DNA of 64,000 nt from Thalassovita mediterranea (GCA_019448215.1 CP080408.1:558001-622000); one strand, 5' to 3'. Numbered from the stretch's first letter, positions 7,512-15,777 are shown. The notes: generated by a model from the sequence alone, not told the origin. Translations and numbers: made by a program.

Positions 7512-8963
7512 ATGTCAGCACATCAAAAGCAAACCCTGTTTAAGGACAGACGCGGAAACGTGGCTGTCATCTGGGCATTTGCTCTCCTGCCCATAATGGC
7601 GGTCATTGGCCTCACGCTCGATACGCACATCGCGTTCAGTAAAAAAGACCGCGTCCAGCTCGCCCTGGATTCAGCTGTTCTGGCAGGCGCCAGAATGCTT
7701 CAATCCTCAAACTCCAAGGGTAAGGGGCGCAAGCACTCTGAAGACTATTTCGACTCCCTCGTGATCGACACGGCCGGCCTCACCTGCGAGCCGGTGCAGA
7801 TTTCATATCCTGAAGAAGAGGAAATCCGCGCGGATGTCCGCTGTTTTCAGGACACGACGCTCAGCGGCATCATGGGGCGCTCCCAGCTTGAGTTCAACGT
7901 TTCCTCGACGGCGACCTATGGCGTCGGCAAGCTCGATGTCGCTTTTGTTTTCGACATTTCTGGCTCCATGAACTCCTATGGCCGCCTCGCAGACCTCAAG
8001 GTCGCCGCAACCGATGCCGTCACCACGCTCCTGCCACTTCCCGGTGCGTCGGGCGCTGGCGATGTGCGCATCGCGATGGCCTCCTATAATGGCATGGTCG
8101 ACGCAGGGCCTTACTTCGAAGACGTGACCGGCCTGAAAGAACGGCGCACCTATACGGCCACCCGTATGGAAAACGTACAAGAGTGCGAATGGGTTTGTCG
8201 CTTTGCCATTGGCCCCTATTGCCTGAGCTGGCGGAATGAATGCGAATGGGTGGAACAAGCCACCACACGTACGAAAGTCGTCGATTCTACCTGCGTTTAT
8301 GAGCGCGACGGCGATCACAATTTCGATGATGAACAGCCGACAGTTCTGCGCACATCTGACCTCGTTGATACCCTGCCATCGGGCCAGCGCCGCGCGACGA
8401 CGGATGCTGAGAATGTAGACGGCTACCTTTCAGCCGCTTACGCCCAGTACAATTCCTCCAACGACTCCTGGAACGTCCTCGGCGATGACTGCCTCAACGT
8501 TAAGCCAATGGAGCTGAACGATAATGCCGTCCAGATCGCGCTTTACATCCAGAGCCTCTATGCCAGCGGCGGGACGGCAGGCCATCAGGGCATTGCCTGG
8601 GGCTGGTATCTGATATCGCCGGAATGGGACGACATTTTTGACAGCAATGCCAAGCCGCTGCCGTACAACGAGCCTGATACGACCAAGGCCATGATCATCA
8701 TGACCGATGGCGAGTTCAACAACCACCTCTATGGAAGTCAGGGTAACTCAACCGAGCAGGCCCGCGCGCTTTGTGACAGCATCAAGGAGAAAGGCGTCGT
8801 GATCTTCACGATCGCTTTCCAGGCCCCGGAGTCCGGCGAAGACGTTCTCAGCTATTGCGCTTCGAGCACCGAGCATGCCTTCAAGGCCTCAAATGGCGCG
8901 GAGCTGAAGGCAAGCTACCAGTCGATCGCCACATCCATCTCGGATCTTCGCATCAAGAGCTAG
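7512..8963 (+). CDS. TadE/TadG-like membrane protein with vWA domain (copy 1)
   Basis: 483-residue protein, first of three tandem paralogues. The N-terminus has GNVAVIWAFALLPIMAVIG, a TadE/TadG-type signal-anchor segment, followed by a helix and an extracytoplasmic domain. The vWA metal site DISGSMN is at residue 148. The later TAGHQGIAWGWYLISP and IIMTDGEFNN blocks complete the vWA fold. Between them is a Cys-rich insert (about residues 216-265) with two ECEWV motifs, shared with copy 2 only. Start choice: the ATG at 7512 puts the MIDAS motif at residue 148 in all three copies; a GTG at 7479 is also open. The family is linked to Flp/Tad pili and adhesion, but no tad secretion genes are in the window. 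Confidence 0.85.
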   Translation: MSAHQKQTLFKDRRGNVAVIWAFALLPIMAVIGLTLDTHIAFSKKDRVQLALDSAVLAGARMLQSSNSKGKGRKHSEDYFDSLVIDTAGLTCEPVQISYPEEEEIRADVRCFQDTTLSGIMGRSQLEFNVSSTATYGVGKLDVAFVFDISGSMNSYGRLADLKVAATDAVTTLLPLPGASGAGDVRIAMASYNGMVDAGPYFEDVTGLKERRTYTATRMENVQECEWVCRFAIGPYCLSWRNECEWVEQATTRTKVVDSTCVYERDGDHNFDDEQPTVLRTSDLVDTLPSGQRRATTDAENVDGYLSAAYAQYNSSNDSWNVLGDDCLNVKPMELNDNAVQIALYIQSLYASGGTAGHQGIAWGWYLISPEWDDIFDSNAKPLPYNEPDTTKAMIIMTDGEFNNHLYGSQGNSTEQARALCDSIKEKGVVIFTIAFQAPESGEDVLSYCASSTEHAFKASNGAELKASYQSIATSISDLRIKS

Positions 8964-9130
8964 GCGAGGACTCAGGCTTTCGTGGCCGACCGTGGCGTAG
9001 CAAGAATTCAATTTCAAATGCAAGTATAACTGACTTTTCACGATTCCGTCATATGCCCATCTCGTCGAGGGAAAGGAATTCCTGAAGCATAAAAATTTTA
9101 TATTTTCATGTGTTTATGGAATTCGAGTAC

Positions 9131-10582
9131 ATGATCCGACGTTTAGGCTTCGGGCGACTGGCCAACGAATATGGCACCGTCGCCGCGATCTGGGCTTTTG
9201 CACTACTTCCGATAATTGCCGTCGTCGGCCTTGCGCTTGATACGCAAATGGCGACCAGCAGAAAAGAACGCGTCCAGCAGGCAATCGACTCTGCCGCGCT
9301 CGCCGGCGGACGGATGTACCAGACGACGCATTCAGAGACTGAAGCGCGCGAACATGCCGCGACCTATTTCAGTTCACTTGTAAGCAGCAATGCAGGGCTT
9401 ACTTGCGACCCGCTCGTCGTGTCATTCCCGACAGACAATGAAGTCAAGACGGACGTTCGCTGCTATCAGGAAACCATCATGAGCGGCATCGTAGGTCGCT
9501 CAAACCTCCCGTTCGACGTTTCCGCAACATCCATATTCGGAGCCGACAAGCTCGACGTCGCTTTCGTTTTCGACATCTCTGGGTCGATGAACTCATTCGG
9601 GCGGCTGGTTGACCTGAAGCTCGCCGCCACGTCTGCAGTGAACATGATCATGCCGGTTGCGGGGTCTTCCAGTGTAGGCGATGTGCGTGTCGCCATGGTT
9701 GGCTACAATCACATGGTCGATGCTGGCAGCTATTTCGAAAACGTCACTGGCATGGACCGCAATCGGACCTATTCGGCCAACTACACCGACACGGTGCAGG
9801 AGTGTAAATGGGTGTGCGGCCTTTCCATCGGCTCACTCTGCCTGGTCTATGTTTACCAGTGCAACTGGGTCCAGAAACTCTTCACCTCGACGAAATCGGT
9901 CAGCTCCACCTGCGTGTACGAACGCGACGGCACACATGCTTTCGATGACTTCCAACCGACCCAGCGAACGTCAAGCCAGCTGGTAAAGACGCTCCCATCG
10001 GGCCAGAAGCGGGCCACAACGGACGCCTCGAACGCCGACGGTTTTTTCTCAACTGCCTATGCTGAATTCAACTACACCAACCGCACCTGGACCACTTACG
10101 GCACAGACTGCCGGAGCGTGAAACCAATGGAGCTTACGTCCAGCACGCTCGATGCCACGCTCTATATTCAGACGCTTAACGCTGATGGCGGCACGGCCGG
10201 ACATCAGGGCCTGTCCTGGGGCTGGCAGCTGATCTCGCCGACATGGAGCGGCGTCTTCGACGGAACTGCGACACCGCAACCTTATGACGACCCGGAGGTC
10301 AAAAAGGCGATCATCCTGATGACGGATGGCGAGTTCATCCATCAGCTCTACAGCGGGCAAGGAAGCTCCGCCGATCAGGCAAAGACCCTCTGCGACAACA
10401 TCAAGGCAGAAGGGATTCTGATCTACACGATCGCATTTCAGGCCCCGACAGCGGGCGAAGAGATCATGAGTTATTGCGCGTCAGGAAATGAGTTTGCGTT
10501 CACAGCATCGACAGGCGTCGAACTCATCCAGAGCTATGAGGCCATTGCGCTGACAATAACAGACCTGCGTATCAAAACCTGA
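9131..10582 (+). CDS. TadE/TadG-like membrane protein with vWA domain (copy 2)
   Basis: 483 residues, closest to copy 1 along its whole length. It shows the same N-terminal anchor (TVAAIWAFALLPIIAVVG), DISGSMN at residue 148, the Cys-rich insert with ECKWVC and CNWV motifs, and a C-terminal DLRIKT matching DLRIKS of copy 1. In-frame starts also exist at 9110 (GTG) and 9116 (ATG); 9131 is chosen because it matches the spacing in the other copies, although no clear ribosome site is present. The 165-base gap before it is AT-rich and could hold its own promoter. It probably binds a divalent cation at the MIDAS site on the outer face of the inner membrane or in the periplasm. Confidence 0.83.
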   Translation: MIRRLGFGRLANEYGTVAAIWAFALLPIIAVVGLALDTQMATSRKERVQQAIDSAALAGGRMYQTTHSETEAREHAATYFSSLVSSNAGLTCDPLVVSFPTDNEVKTDVRCYQETIMSGIVGRSNLPFDVSATSIFGADKLDVAFVFDISGSMNSFGRLVDLKLAATSAVNMIMPVAGSSSVGDVRVAMVGYNHMVDAGSYFENVTGMDRNRTYSANYTDTVQECKWVCGLSIGSLCLVYVYQCNWVQKLFTSTKSVSSTCVYERDGTHAFDDFQPTQRTSSQLVKTLPSGQKRATTDASNADGFFSTAYAEFNYTNRTWTTYGTDCRSVKPMELTSSTLDATLYIQTLNADGGTAGHQGLSWGWQLISPTWSGVFDGTATPQPYDDPEVKKAIILMTDGEFIHQLYSGQGSSADQAKTLCDNIKAEGILIYTIAFQAPTAGEEIMSYCASGNEFAFTASTGVELIQSYEAIALTITDLRIKT

Positions 10583-10705
10583 CCGGACACCAGTCTTGGT
10601 TAAGTGTGGCCTACCCGGAGCCTCTCAATTTGCCATCGATCCGCAGGCCTCCCGAAACGGGCTCGCGGCATGATGGGCGGACGCTTGAAATCAGGGCCTC
10701 CGCCT

Positions 10706-11965
10706 ATGCGGCAACTCACACGAAAGACCTTTAAGCAAAACAGCGATGGCCAGATGGCCATCCTGTTCGCGCTGTCTCTGTTTCCTATCGCGCTGATTGC
10801 CGGCTTTGCCATCGACTTTCAGGTCCTGACCACGAACAAGACCAAAGCGCAGAGCAGCATCGATTCTGCCGTCATCGCGGGGACGCGCGCCTATCAGGAA
10901 GGCGCCACCGAAGCGGAAGTCCAGCAGACCGTGCGCACCTATTTCAGCGCGCTCATCTCCAACGGTCCCTTTCCGCTGACCTGCACGCTCCCGGCCGTCG
11001 TCATCGACGAAACCGATGTCGAGGCGACCACCAGTTGCACGATGGAGACCTTCCTCGCGAAAATCGCCGATATCGACACGTTCGAGTTCGATATCGATAC
11101 GGCAACCACCTACGGCATCGGCAAGGTCGATGTATCTTTTGTCTTCGACGTTTCAGGCTCCATGGATGGCCAGCGCATCGCTGACCTCAAAGTCGCCGCC
11201 CGGGATGCCGTCGACACGCTTCTGGTCGAGGAGCCAAAGCCCGGTCACGAGGATGATATCCGCATCTCGATGGTCGCCTATAATGGCGCGTTCAACGCAG
11301 GCGACTATTTTGAGGCCGCAACCGGGCGCTCCCCGAACCAGAGCGTCGGCTATTATTATTACGGCAGCTACTACACCTTCAATTACACCTCGACCTGTGT
11401 GTTCGAACGCGAAGGTAGCCAGGCATTTACGGCAGCCGCACCGGGCCCCGGCCAGTATATCGTCGCCGCCGACGTCTACCGCCGCAGTGATTGCGGCGAG
11501 GCAGAACCCCTCGCGCTGACCAGTTCGCGCCAACCGCTCTACGATTATATCACTGCGCTCGACCCTGAAGGTAACACGGCAGGCCATCTCGGGGTCGCCT
11601 GGGGCTGGTACATGATTTCGCCGGCATGGAGTTCGGTATTTCCAGAAAGCTCTGCCCCGCTTGCCTATGATGAACCAGACAGCGCCAAGGCCCTTATCCT
11701 GATGACGGACGGGGCTTTCAACACGGTTGGCGACAGCTCAAACGGCAGCTCCACCTGGCAGGCCAAACAGCTCTGCGACCAGGCAAAGGCTGCGGGCATC
11801 CGCATCTACTCAGTCGCGTTTCAGGCGCCCGAAGCGGGCCGCGAAGTGCTTCAATACTGCTCCAGCGGCTCGGAGTTTTTCTTCCGGCCAGAGAACGGCC
11901 AGCAGCTGCAGGACGCCTACCAGTCCATCGCAAGTTCGATTTCTGACCTGCGGATCACACTCTGA
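10706..11965 (+). CDS. TadE/TadG-like membrane protein with vWA domain (copy 3, shorter)
   Basis: 419-residue paralogue of the two preceding genes. It has the same architecture: N-terminal anchor MAILFALSLFPIALIAGFAID, vWA MIDAS DVSGSMDG at residue 148, TAGHLGVAWGWYMISP, LILMTDGAFN and C-terminal SSISDLRI. The Cys-rich double CxWV insert of copies 1 and 2 is missing; a Tyr-rich stretch (YYYYGSYYTFNY) sits at the same place. The ATG at 10706 is supported by alignment of the MIDAS residue number; longer in-frame starts reach 10604. It ends 40 bases before the tmRNA gene. Its role in a pilus or surface complex is inferred from the family. Confidence 0.83.
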   Translation: MRQLTRKTFKQNSDGQMAILFALSLFPIALIAGFAIDFQVLTTNKTKAQSSIDSAVIAGTRAYQEGATEAEVQQTVRTYFSALISNGPFPLTCTLPAVVIDETDVEATTSCTMETFLAKIADIDTFEFDIDTATTYGIGKVDVSFVFDVSGSMDGQRIADLKVAARDAVDTLLVEEPKPGHEDDIRISMVAYNGAFNAGDYFEAATGRSPNQSVGYYYYGSYYTFNYTSTCVFEREGSQAFTAAAPGPGQYIVAADVYRRSDCGEAEPLALTSSRQPLYDYITALDPEGNTAGHLGVAWGWYMISPAWSSVFPESSAPLAYDEPDSAKALILMTDGAFNTVGDSSNGSSTWQAKQLCDQAKAAGIRIYSVAFQAPEAGREVLQYCSSGSEFFFRPENGQQLQDAYQSIASSISDLRITL

Positions 11966-12003
11966 CCCCTTTCATCGGCGCAAGCTGCGGCCTATATTCA
12001 GTT

Positions 12004-12325
12004 TGTCCCCTCGGGGACTATGGCGATAAACGCGCGTGCAATAAGCGGTTCGGACCCGGGGGCGGTACCCGGCGCCTCCACCAAATTCCCTTCCTTCAGC
12101 GGGACGGCTTTGGGGGCGAAACAGGATCGACGGACGTGTAAAGACGATGCCTTCGCCCGGATGAGCTCCGTTAGAAGCTCACTCAACAATAGTTGCAAAT
12201 GACAACTTTGCTGAAGGCGAACTGCTCGCAGCCTAGTCTGCGCTCGGTTTACCGAACTTAACTCCTAGGGCTTCAGCGCCTTAGGCGGGGCCCGGAGGCG
12301 CCTGGCAACAGAAGCCTCCACCTTA
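12004..12325 (+). ncRNA. ssrA: two-piece (permuted) tmRNA
   Basis: Circularly permuted alphaproteobacterial tmRNA. The acceptor piece comes first: T-stem CCGGG/CCCGG (12056-12060 and 12068-12072), acceptor strand CGCCTCC, then ACCA ending at 12083. A 28-base spacer to be removed follows. The coding piece starts with GGGGGCG at 12112, which pairs with the acceptor strand including one G-U, then AAACAGGATCGACGG. ACGTGT after it can pair with GCGCGT in the acceptor piece as helix P2. The tag frame is at 12195-12236. Structured repeats (GGCTTC/GAAGCC) continue to about 12316. Both outer ends are estimates. Its product rescues stalled ribosomes and tags nascent proteins. Confidence 0.93.
12195..12236 (+). 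other. tmRNA proteolysis tag reading frame
   Basis: Resume codon GCA at 12195 followed by 12 codons and TAG give ANDNFAEGELLAA; with the alanine carried by the tmRNA the tag is AANDNFAEGELLAA. The AANDNFAE start and the hydrophobic LLAA end match alphaproteobacterial tags read by SspB and ClpX. The middle GEL differs from the EEFAV of the Caulobacter tag. Confidence 0.92.
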
Positions 12326-12407
12326 TCCCCTGACATGACACTCCAATGCCCGCTTGGAACGCGACGGTGGCAAGCCGCGTTTGGCTCTCATCAATAGGAG
12401 AGAACAG

Positions 12408-12608
12408 ATGTCTTCATTCGCGATCTATACTATCGGCTTCATGATCTTTCTTGGCGGGCTGATCTGGGCAGCCGTCGCCCTTGGTGTTCCCGGCCAGTGG
12501 GTCGCCATCGGCGCCGTCATCATTGCCGGGCTTGGCCTGATCACGGCCGTTACCAATACCCGCCGCAAGGACGAAACACCTGCCACCGAAGGCGAACCGA
12601 GTAACTAG
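12408..12608 (+). CDS. small two-helix membrane protein
   Basis: 66-residue protein with two hydrophobic segments (about residues 4-25 and 30-47) joined by GVPGQ, then a charged tail (NTRRKDETPATEGEPSN). A clear TAGGAG site lies 8 bases upstream of the ATG. It lies between ssrA and sspB on the same strand. I do not recognise a named family. The ribosome site, clean TM pattern and stop codon support it as a real gene. Confidence 0.75.
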   Translation: MSSFAIYTIGFMIFLGGLIWAAVALGVPGQWVAIGAVIIAGLGLITAVTNTRRKDETPATEGEPSN

Positions 12609-12773
12609 TCCCCCCCCTCGCGCCCGTTCAAACCGCAGCGTTTTGCCTCGTTTGTGACGAATTCGTCGCCAACAGTAGGGGCGAAACGCTGTTACGCGCT
12701 TCGCCTCATGGATGAAGCATGTTGAACCGGCCGCTGTTACCGGTACAACCAAAACTCTTGGAAGGATTTTTGG

Positions 12774-13274
12774 ATGACCGACTATATCGGCTATGAAGCG
12801 CTCACTCAGGCTGCCATGCGCGGCGTGGTGAGAGAAACCCTTCGCCAGACCGCAGAAAACGGTGCGGCGCCGGGTGAACATCATTTCTACATCACGTTTC
12901 GCACGAAGGCGCCCGGCGTAAAAATGGCCGATCACCTTGTTGAGCGTTTCCCTGATGAAATGACGATCGTCATCCAGCACCAGTTCTGGGACCTCGAAGT
13001 GCATGACAGCTTTTTCGAGCTGATCCTGAAATTCAGCGGCGTGCCGCAGCACCTCTCGATCCCTTATGCCGCCATGACGCGCTTCGTTGATCCAGCTGTG
13101 AATTTCGGCCTTTCCTTCGAGAAGGAAATGACCAAGGGCGAGCCCGAGATCATCACCCCGGCCAGCGAAACGCCTGCAGAAGCAGCCGAGCAGGCGCCAA
13201 AGCCTGCAGCAAAAGCTTCGGGCCACAAGAGCGGCTCGACTGTCGTGAGCATCGACGCTTTCCGCCGGAAATAG
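12774..13274 (+). CDS. sspB: ClpXP adaptor SspB (alphaproteobacterial type)
   Basis: 166-residue SspB-family protein that tethers ssrA-tagged substrates to ClpXP. The folded domain is residues 1-120, with HHFYITFRTKAPGV, FPDEMTIVIQHQFWDLEV and FSGVPQHLSIPYAAMTRFVDP. An Ala/Pro/Glu-rich flexible linker follows. The last residues, TVVSIDAFRRK, resemble the ClpX-binding tail of SspB adaptors. An ATTCTTGGAAGGA ribosome site is upstream. Its position about 0.5 kb downstream of ssrA places adaptor and tag together. The next gene starts 4 bases after its stop, so the two are probably co-transcribed. Confidence 0.88.
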   Translation: MTDYIGYEALTQAAMRGVVRETLRQTAENGAAPGEHHFYITFRTKAPGVKMADHLVERFPDEMTIVIQHQFWDLEVHDSFFELILKFSGVPQHLSIPYAAMTRFVDPAVNFGLSFEKEMTKGEPEIITPASETPAEAAEQAPKPAAKASGHKSGSTVVSIDAFRRK

Positions 13275-13277
13275 ATC

Positions 13278-13733
13278 TTGACCGATCAGACTGAAAAGCC
13301 GCGCCTCAGCGACGCCGATATGCTGGCGCGCTTTCGCAACTCGAAAAAGCGCCCGGCCTGCTCGGATACGCTCGGCATGGATCTCGCCGAGGTCCATCAG
13401 GACGAGATGCGGGTCGTCGTGAACTTCACCGCCCACGAGAGCTTTGCCAACCCGACCGGCGCCATACAGGGCGGCTTCATCGCGGCCATGCTGGACGAGG
13501 CGATTTCCACCAATATCATCATCGCCTCAAACGTCACGATGACGGCGCCGACGCTGGAAATGAAGGTGTCCTACCTCGCCCCTCTCTTTGTCGGCCCGGC
13601 AAAAGTCGAGGCGAAGATCCTCAAATTCGGCAAGTCAGTCTGCTTCTCTGAGGCGAGCTGTTTCGACCCCGCTGGAAAGCTTGTGGCAACCGCAACAGCG
13701 ACGGCTGCACCGCGTGCCTTCAAGCGTTTCTGA
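13278..13733 (+). CDS. PaaI-family acyl-CoA thioesterase (TTG start)
   Basis: 151-residue hotdog-fold protein of the PaaI thioesterase family. NPTGAIQGGFIAAMLDEAIS is the conserved core, with the Asp/Glu active-site segment, followed by KVSYLAPLFVGPAKVEAKILKFGKSV. Translation probably starts at a TTG, since GGAA lies 7 bases upstream and the next in-frame ATG is 14 codons in. The gene is 3 bases from the sspB stop. The function is hydrolysis of acyl- or aryl-CoA thioesters; which one cannot be read from the sequence. Confidence 0.85.
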   Translation: MTDQTEKPRLSDADMLARFRNSKKRPACSDTLGMDLAEVHQDEMRVVVNFTAHESFANPTGAIQGGFIAAMLDEAISTNIIIASNVTMTAPTLEMKVSYLAPLFVGPAKVEAKILKFGKSVCFSEASCFDPAGKLVATATATAAPRAFKRF

Positions 13734-13885
13734 GCACGCGCCCCGCGCCCTCCAAAACTGCTCAATAATTTAACTTGAATATTTCTACGCTGCGGGCATC
13801 TACAGCAATTGCGCGACGCCAGCGCGGGCAAAACCCTGATTCCGTTTCCGGGCGGCGACCCGGCCTTTCAGGAGCTTGCCAGTCC

Positions 13886-14335
13886 ATGATGCTGGTCCCC
13901 TGCTATCTTGCTGCCTCTGACATTGAAGGTCTTGGTGTTTTCTCCCGTGAGCCGATCCGGCGCGGCCAGCTGATCTGGCGCTTCGATCCACGCGTTGACC
14001 GGATGATCTCCCTCGACAGTTTCACCGACGCCGATGAGCGCCTTTCAGACTTTCTGAAACGCTACACCTACGTCCCGCCTTACGACCGCCAGGTCTGTAT
14101 CCTGGACGGCGATGAAGGCCGCTATATGAACCATAGCGAGCAGCCAAACACTGACTTCTCCTCCATCGATGCGGGCTATGCCCTCTTCGACATCCCGGCA
14201 GGCGTGGAGCTGACCTGCGACTATCGCGAGTTCGACACGACGGCAGAAAATATGATGGCCTCGATCAGCCCGCTAGGACGCCAGCTTCCGGCTGACTTCC
14301 TGATGGCCGTCGATACAGCAAAAGCCGCAAACTAG
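13886..14335 (+). CDS. SET-domain protein (putative lysine methyltransferase)
   Basis: 149-residue protein made of one compact SET domain. It has GLGVFSREPIRRGQLIW at the N-terminus, YMNHSEQPNT as the NHS motif that binds S-adenosylmethionine, and GVELTCDYREF containing the catalytic-side Tyr. It starts at paired ATG codons at 13886/13889 after CAGGAG; the frame is open further upstream without similarity. Bacterial SET proteins of this size methylate protein lysines, but targets are mostly unknown. It stands alone between the thioesterase and the RusA-like gene, ending 30 bases from the latter's stop. Confidence 0.83.
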   Translation: MMLVPCYLAASDIEGLGVFSREPIRRGQLIWRFDPRVDRMISLDSFTDADERLSDFLKRYTYVPPYDRQVCILDGDEGRYMNHSEQPNTDFSSIDAGYALFDIPAGVELTCDYREFDTTAENMMASISPLGRQLPADFLMAVDTAKAAN

Positions 14336-14365
14336 GACCGTTCAAGGGCCGCCACGCGCGGCCCT

Positions 14366-14722
14366 TCAATCCATCGCCTCAACGCGCATATAGATGCCTT
14401 CCCGGTCGCCCACCCGGCGCTCGACCAGAAGGCGCGCGACCTGATGGTCATCCGCAAACGCGTTGCCTGACACGCTGTCGAGCAGCGCCTTTGCCAGATT
14501 ATCGAGGTCCATCCAGGGCGGGTCACCTGTATATTCCATGACGATATGGACCGCATAATCGCCGTGTCCCGGGCGCAGCCGGGTGAAGTCCTTCCGGAAA
14601 AACTCCTTTAGTAGCGGCTTGTAGTATTTTGCCTGCGTCGTCAGGCCGAAACAGCGCACTTCGAGCGCGCCCTCGTCAGTAATGCGCGCACGCACTTTCC
14701 CAGACTTGATCCAGTCATCCAT
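14366..14722 (-). CDS. RusA-family Holliday junction endonuclease
   Basis: 118-residue protein with the RusA signature MDLDNLAKALLDSV...GNAFADDHQVARL, which carries the conserved Asp residues of the metal site. RusA cleaves four-way DNA junctions as a dimer; the E. coli protein is 120 residues. A TTG at 14809 would add 29 residues, but the ATG at 14722 with AGGTG upstream fits the family length. RusA is usually phage-borne, yet no other phage genes are near, so this looks like a resident or domesticated copy. It is convergent with the SET gene. Confidence 0.82.
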   Translation of the reverse strand: MDDWIKSGKVRARITDEGALEVRCFGLTTQAKYYKPLLKEFFRKDFTRLRPGHGDYAVHIVMEYTGDPPWMDLDNLAKALLDSVSGNAFADDHQVARLLVERRVGDREGIYMRVEAMD

Positions 14723-14864
14723 GAACAGACACCTAGAGCGGTCCTGCCCATCGCGCCAGCCATTCGGGCCGCCGACCAGCGCCGTATTTATTTTGTAGTT
14801 GATATACAAAATTTTACAGGATCAGGAGACGGAACGTCATACTTAATCTGCGACAAGCCCCCGC

Positions 14865-15647
14865 ATGCGTAGATTCATCTCTCTTCTCTCGGATTTCGTC
14901 GATCGAAAGCCGACCCGCCTTCCCATTATGGTCACCGGCACGGCGATTACACTGGCCACGCTTTGCGCGTCGGTGACGGTCGCGCTTGAGCTGAACCACA
15001 ATGGCGCGCTGTTCATCGCAAGCGCGGTGATCATTTCGTGCTCGGTCGGCATCCCCGCAGGTATCATTCACTACCGCCGGGAAGTGCAGATCGCCGCGCA
15101 TCAGGAAATGCTGCGTGAGCTCGCCTCTACGGATGCCCTCACCGGAATCATGAATCGCCGGACATTCGAACGCGTCGTTGAAAAAGAGCGCATCAGGATG
15201 GACAAAACCGGTAACGGCGCCGCGCTCATTCTTTTCGACCTCGACTGGTTCAAGTCGATCAACGACAATTTCGGCCACTCTGCAGGCGACGAAGTCCTGA
15301 AGACGATCGCCGGTCTCGCGGGAAGCGTGTTGCGCCAGCCTGTCGACGCCCTTGCCCGCTGGGGCGGCGAAGAGTTTGCGATCCTTTTGACCTCAGTCAC
15401 CCTCGATCAGGCCTATTCTGTGGTGGAGCGTCTGCGAGGCGTGATTGAAGACGCATCCTTCGATGACGTCGCCCCTGGCCTGTCGGTCTCTGCCAGCTTC
15501 GGCATTACGACTTTCAACGCGTCTTCATCCCTTCACGCAGCGCTCCGCGAAGCTGATCGGGCATTGTATGAAGCCAAGAAGACCGGCCGCAATCGCACTG
15601 TCTGCAAGCCCACCCTGGCCCCCGTCTCCGTCGCGATGGCCGGGTAG
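14865..15647 (+). CDS. membrane-anchored diguanylate cyclase (GGDEF)
   Basis: 260-residue protein with two transmembrane segments (about residues 20-42 and 48-68) and a C-terminal GGDEF domain that makes cyclic di-GMP from GTP. The active-site motif is GGEEF, a functional variant, preceded by DALTGIMNRRTF and FDLDWFKSINDNFGH. The RxxD product-inhibition site is not in register: QPVD is found where R-x-x-D would be, with the Arg one residue too early. The short N-terminus leaves no large sensor domain. It is transcribed divergently from the RusA-like gene. Confidence 0.9.
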   Translation: MRRFISLLSDFVDRKPTRLPIMVTGTAITLATLCASVTVALELNHNGALFIASAVIISCSVGIPAGIIHYRREVQIAAHQEMLRELASTDALTGIMNRRTFERVVEKERIRMDKTGNGAALILFDLDWFKSINDNFGHSAGDEVLKTIAGLAGSVLRQPVDALARWGGEEFAILLTSVTLDQAYSVVERLRGVIEDASFDDVAPGLSVSASFGITTFNASSSLHAALREADRALYEAKKTGRNRTVCKPTLAPVSVAMAG

Positions 15648-15706
15648 CCAAACCTGTAGGCGTGCTCGACAGGCAACAATTTTGAAATATGGGGCAAGTT
15701 CGCGAG

Positions 15707-15721
15707 AACCGTCGTACGGTT
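15707..15721. promoter_or_regulatory. inverted repeat upstream of TonB receptor
   Basis: AACCGT and ACGGTT flank CGT as a perfect 6-bp inverted repeat 56 bases before the receptor start. A wider pair, GCAACAA (15673-15679) and TTGTTGC (15720-15726), encloses it. It could be an operator for a dimeric regulator or part of the leader RNA. No cognate regulator gene is adjacent. Confidence 0.4.
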
Positions 15722-15738
15722 GTTGCAATGCACCAATA

Positions 15739-15776
15739 GGAGGCTCGCCAGCAGAAAACTGCATTGCGGAGCCTCC
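15739..15776 (+). promoter_or_regulatory. leader hairpin covering the TonB receptor ribosome site
   Basis: GGAGGCTC (15739-15746) pairs perfectly with GAGCCTCC (15769-15776), and GCAG/CTGC pairs inside around AAAA. The 3' arm contains the GGAG used as ribosome site and ends one base before the ATG at 15778. Folding would hide the initiation region. The 5' arm is itself a strong AGGAGG with no start codon at a proper distance. Confidence 0.55.
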
Positions 15777-15777
15777 C

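Noticed and set aside
12051-12072. Unusual T loop (GGCGGTA) as a defect in the tmRNA
   Set aside because: The antisense translation of this segment matches one I recall from other alphaproteobacterial tmRNA loci, so the loop is probably normal for the group.
11998-12198. 66-codon reading frame on the minus strand (and a 60-codon one on the plus strand) across the tmRNA gene
   Set aside because: They lie over the acceptor and coding pieces of ssrA; the translation VEAPGTAPGSE is the antisense of the conserved T arm and is a known type of misannotation.
14366-14722. RusA as a sign of a prophage
   Set aside because: No integrase, terminase, capsid, tail or lysis genes occur within many kilobases.
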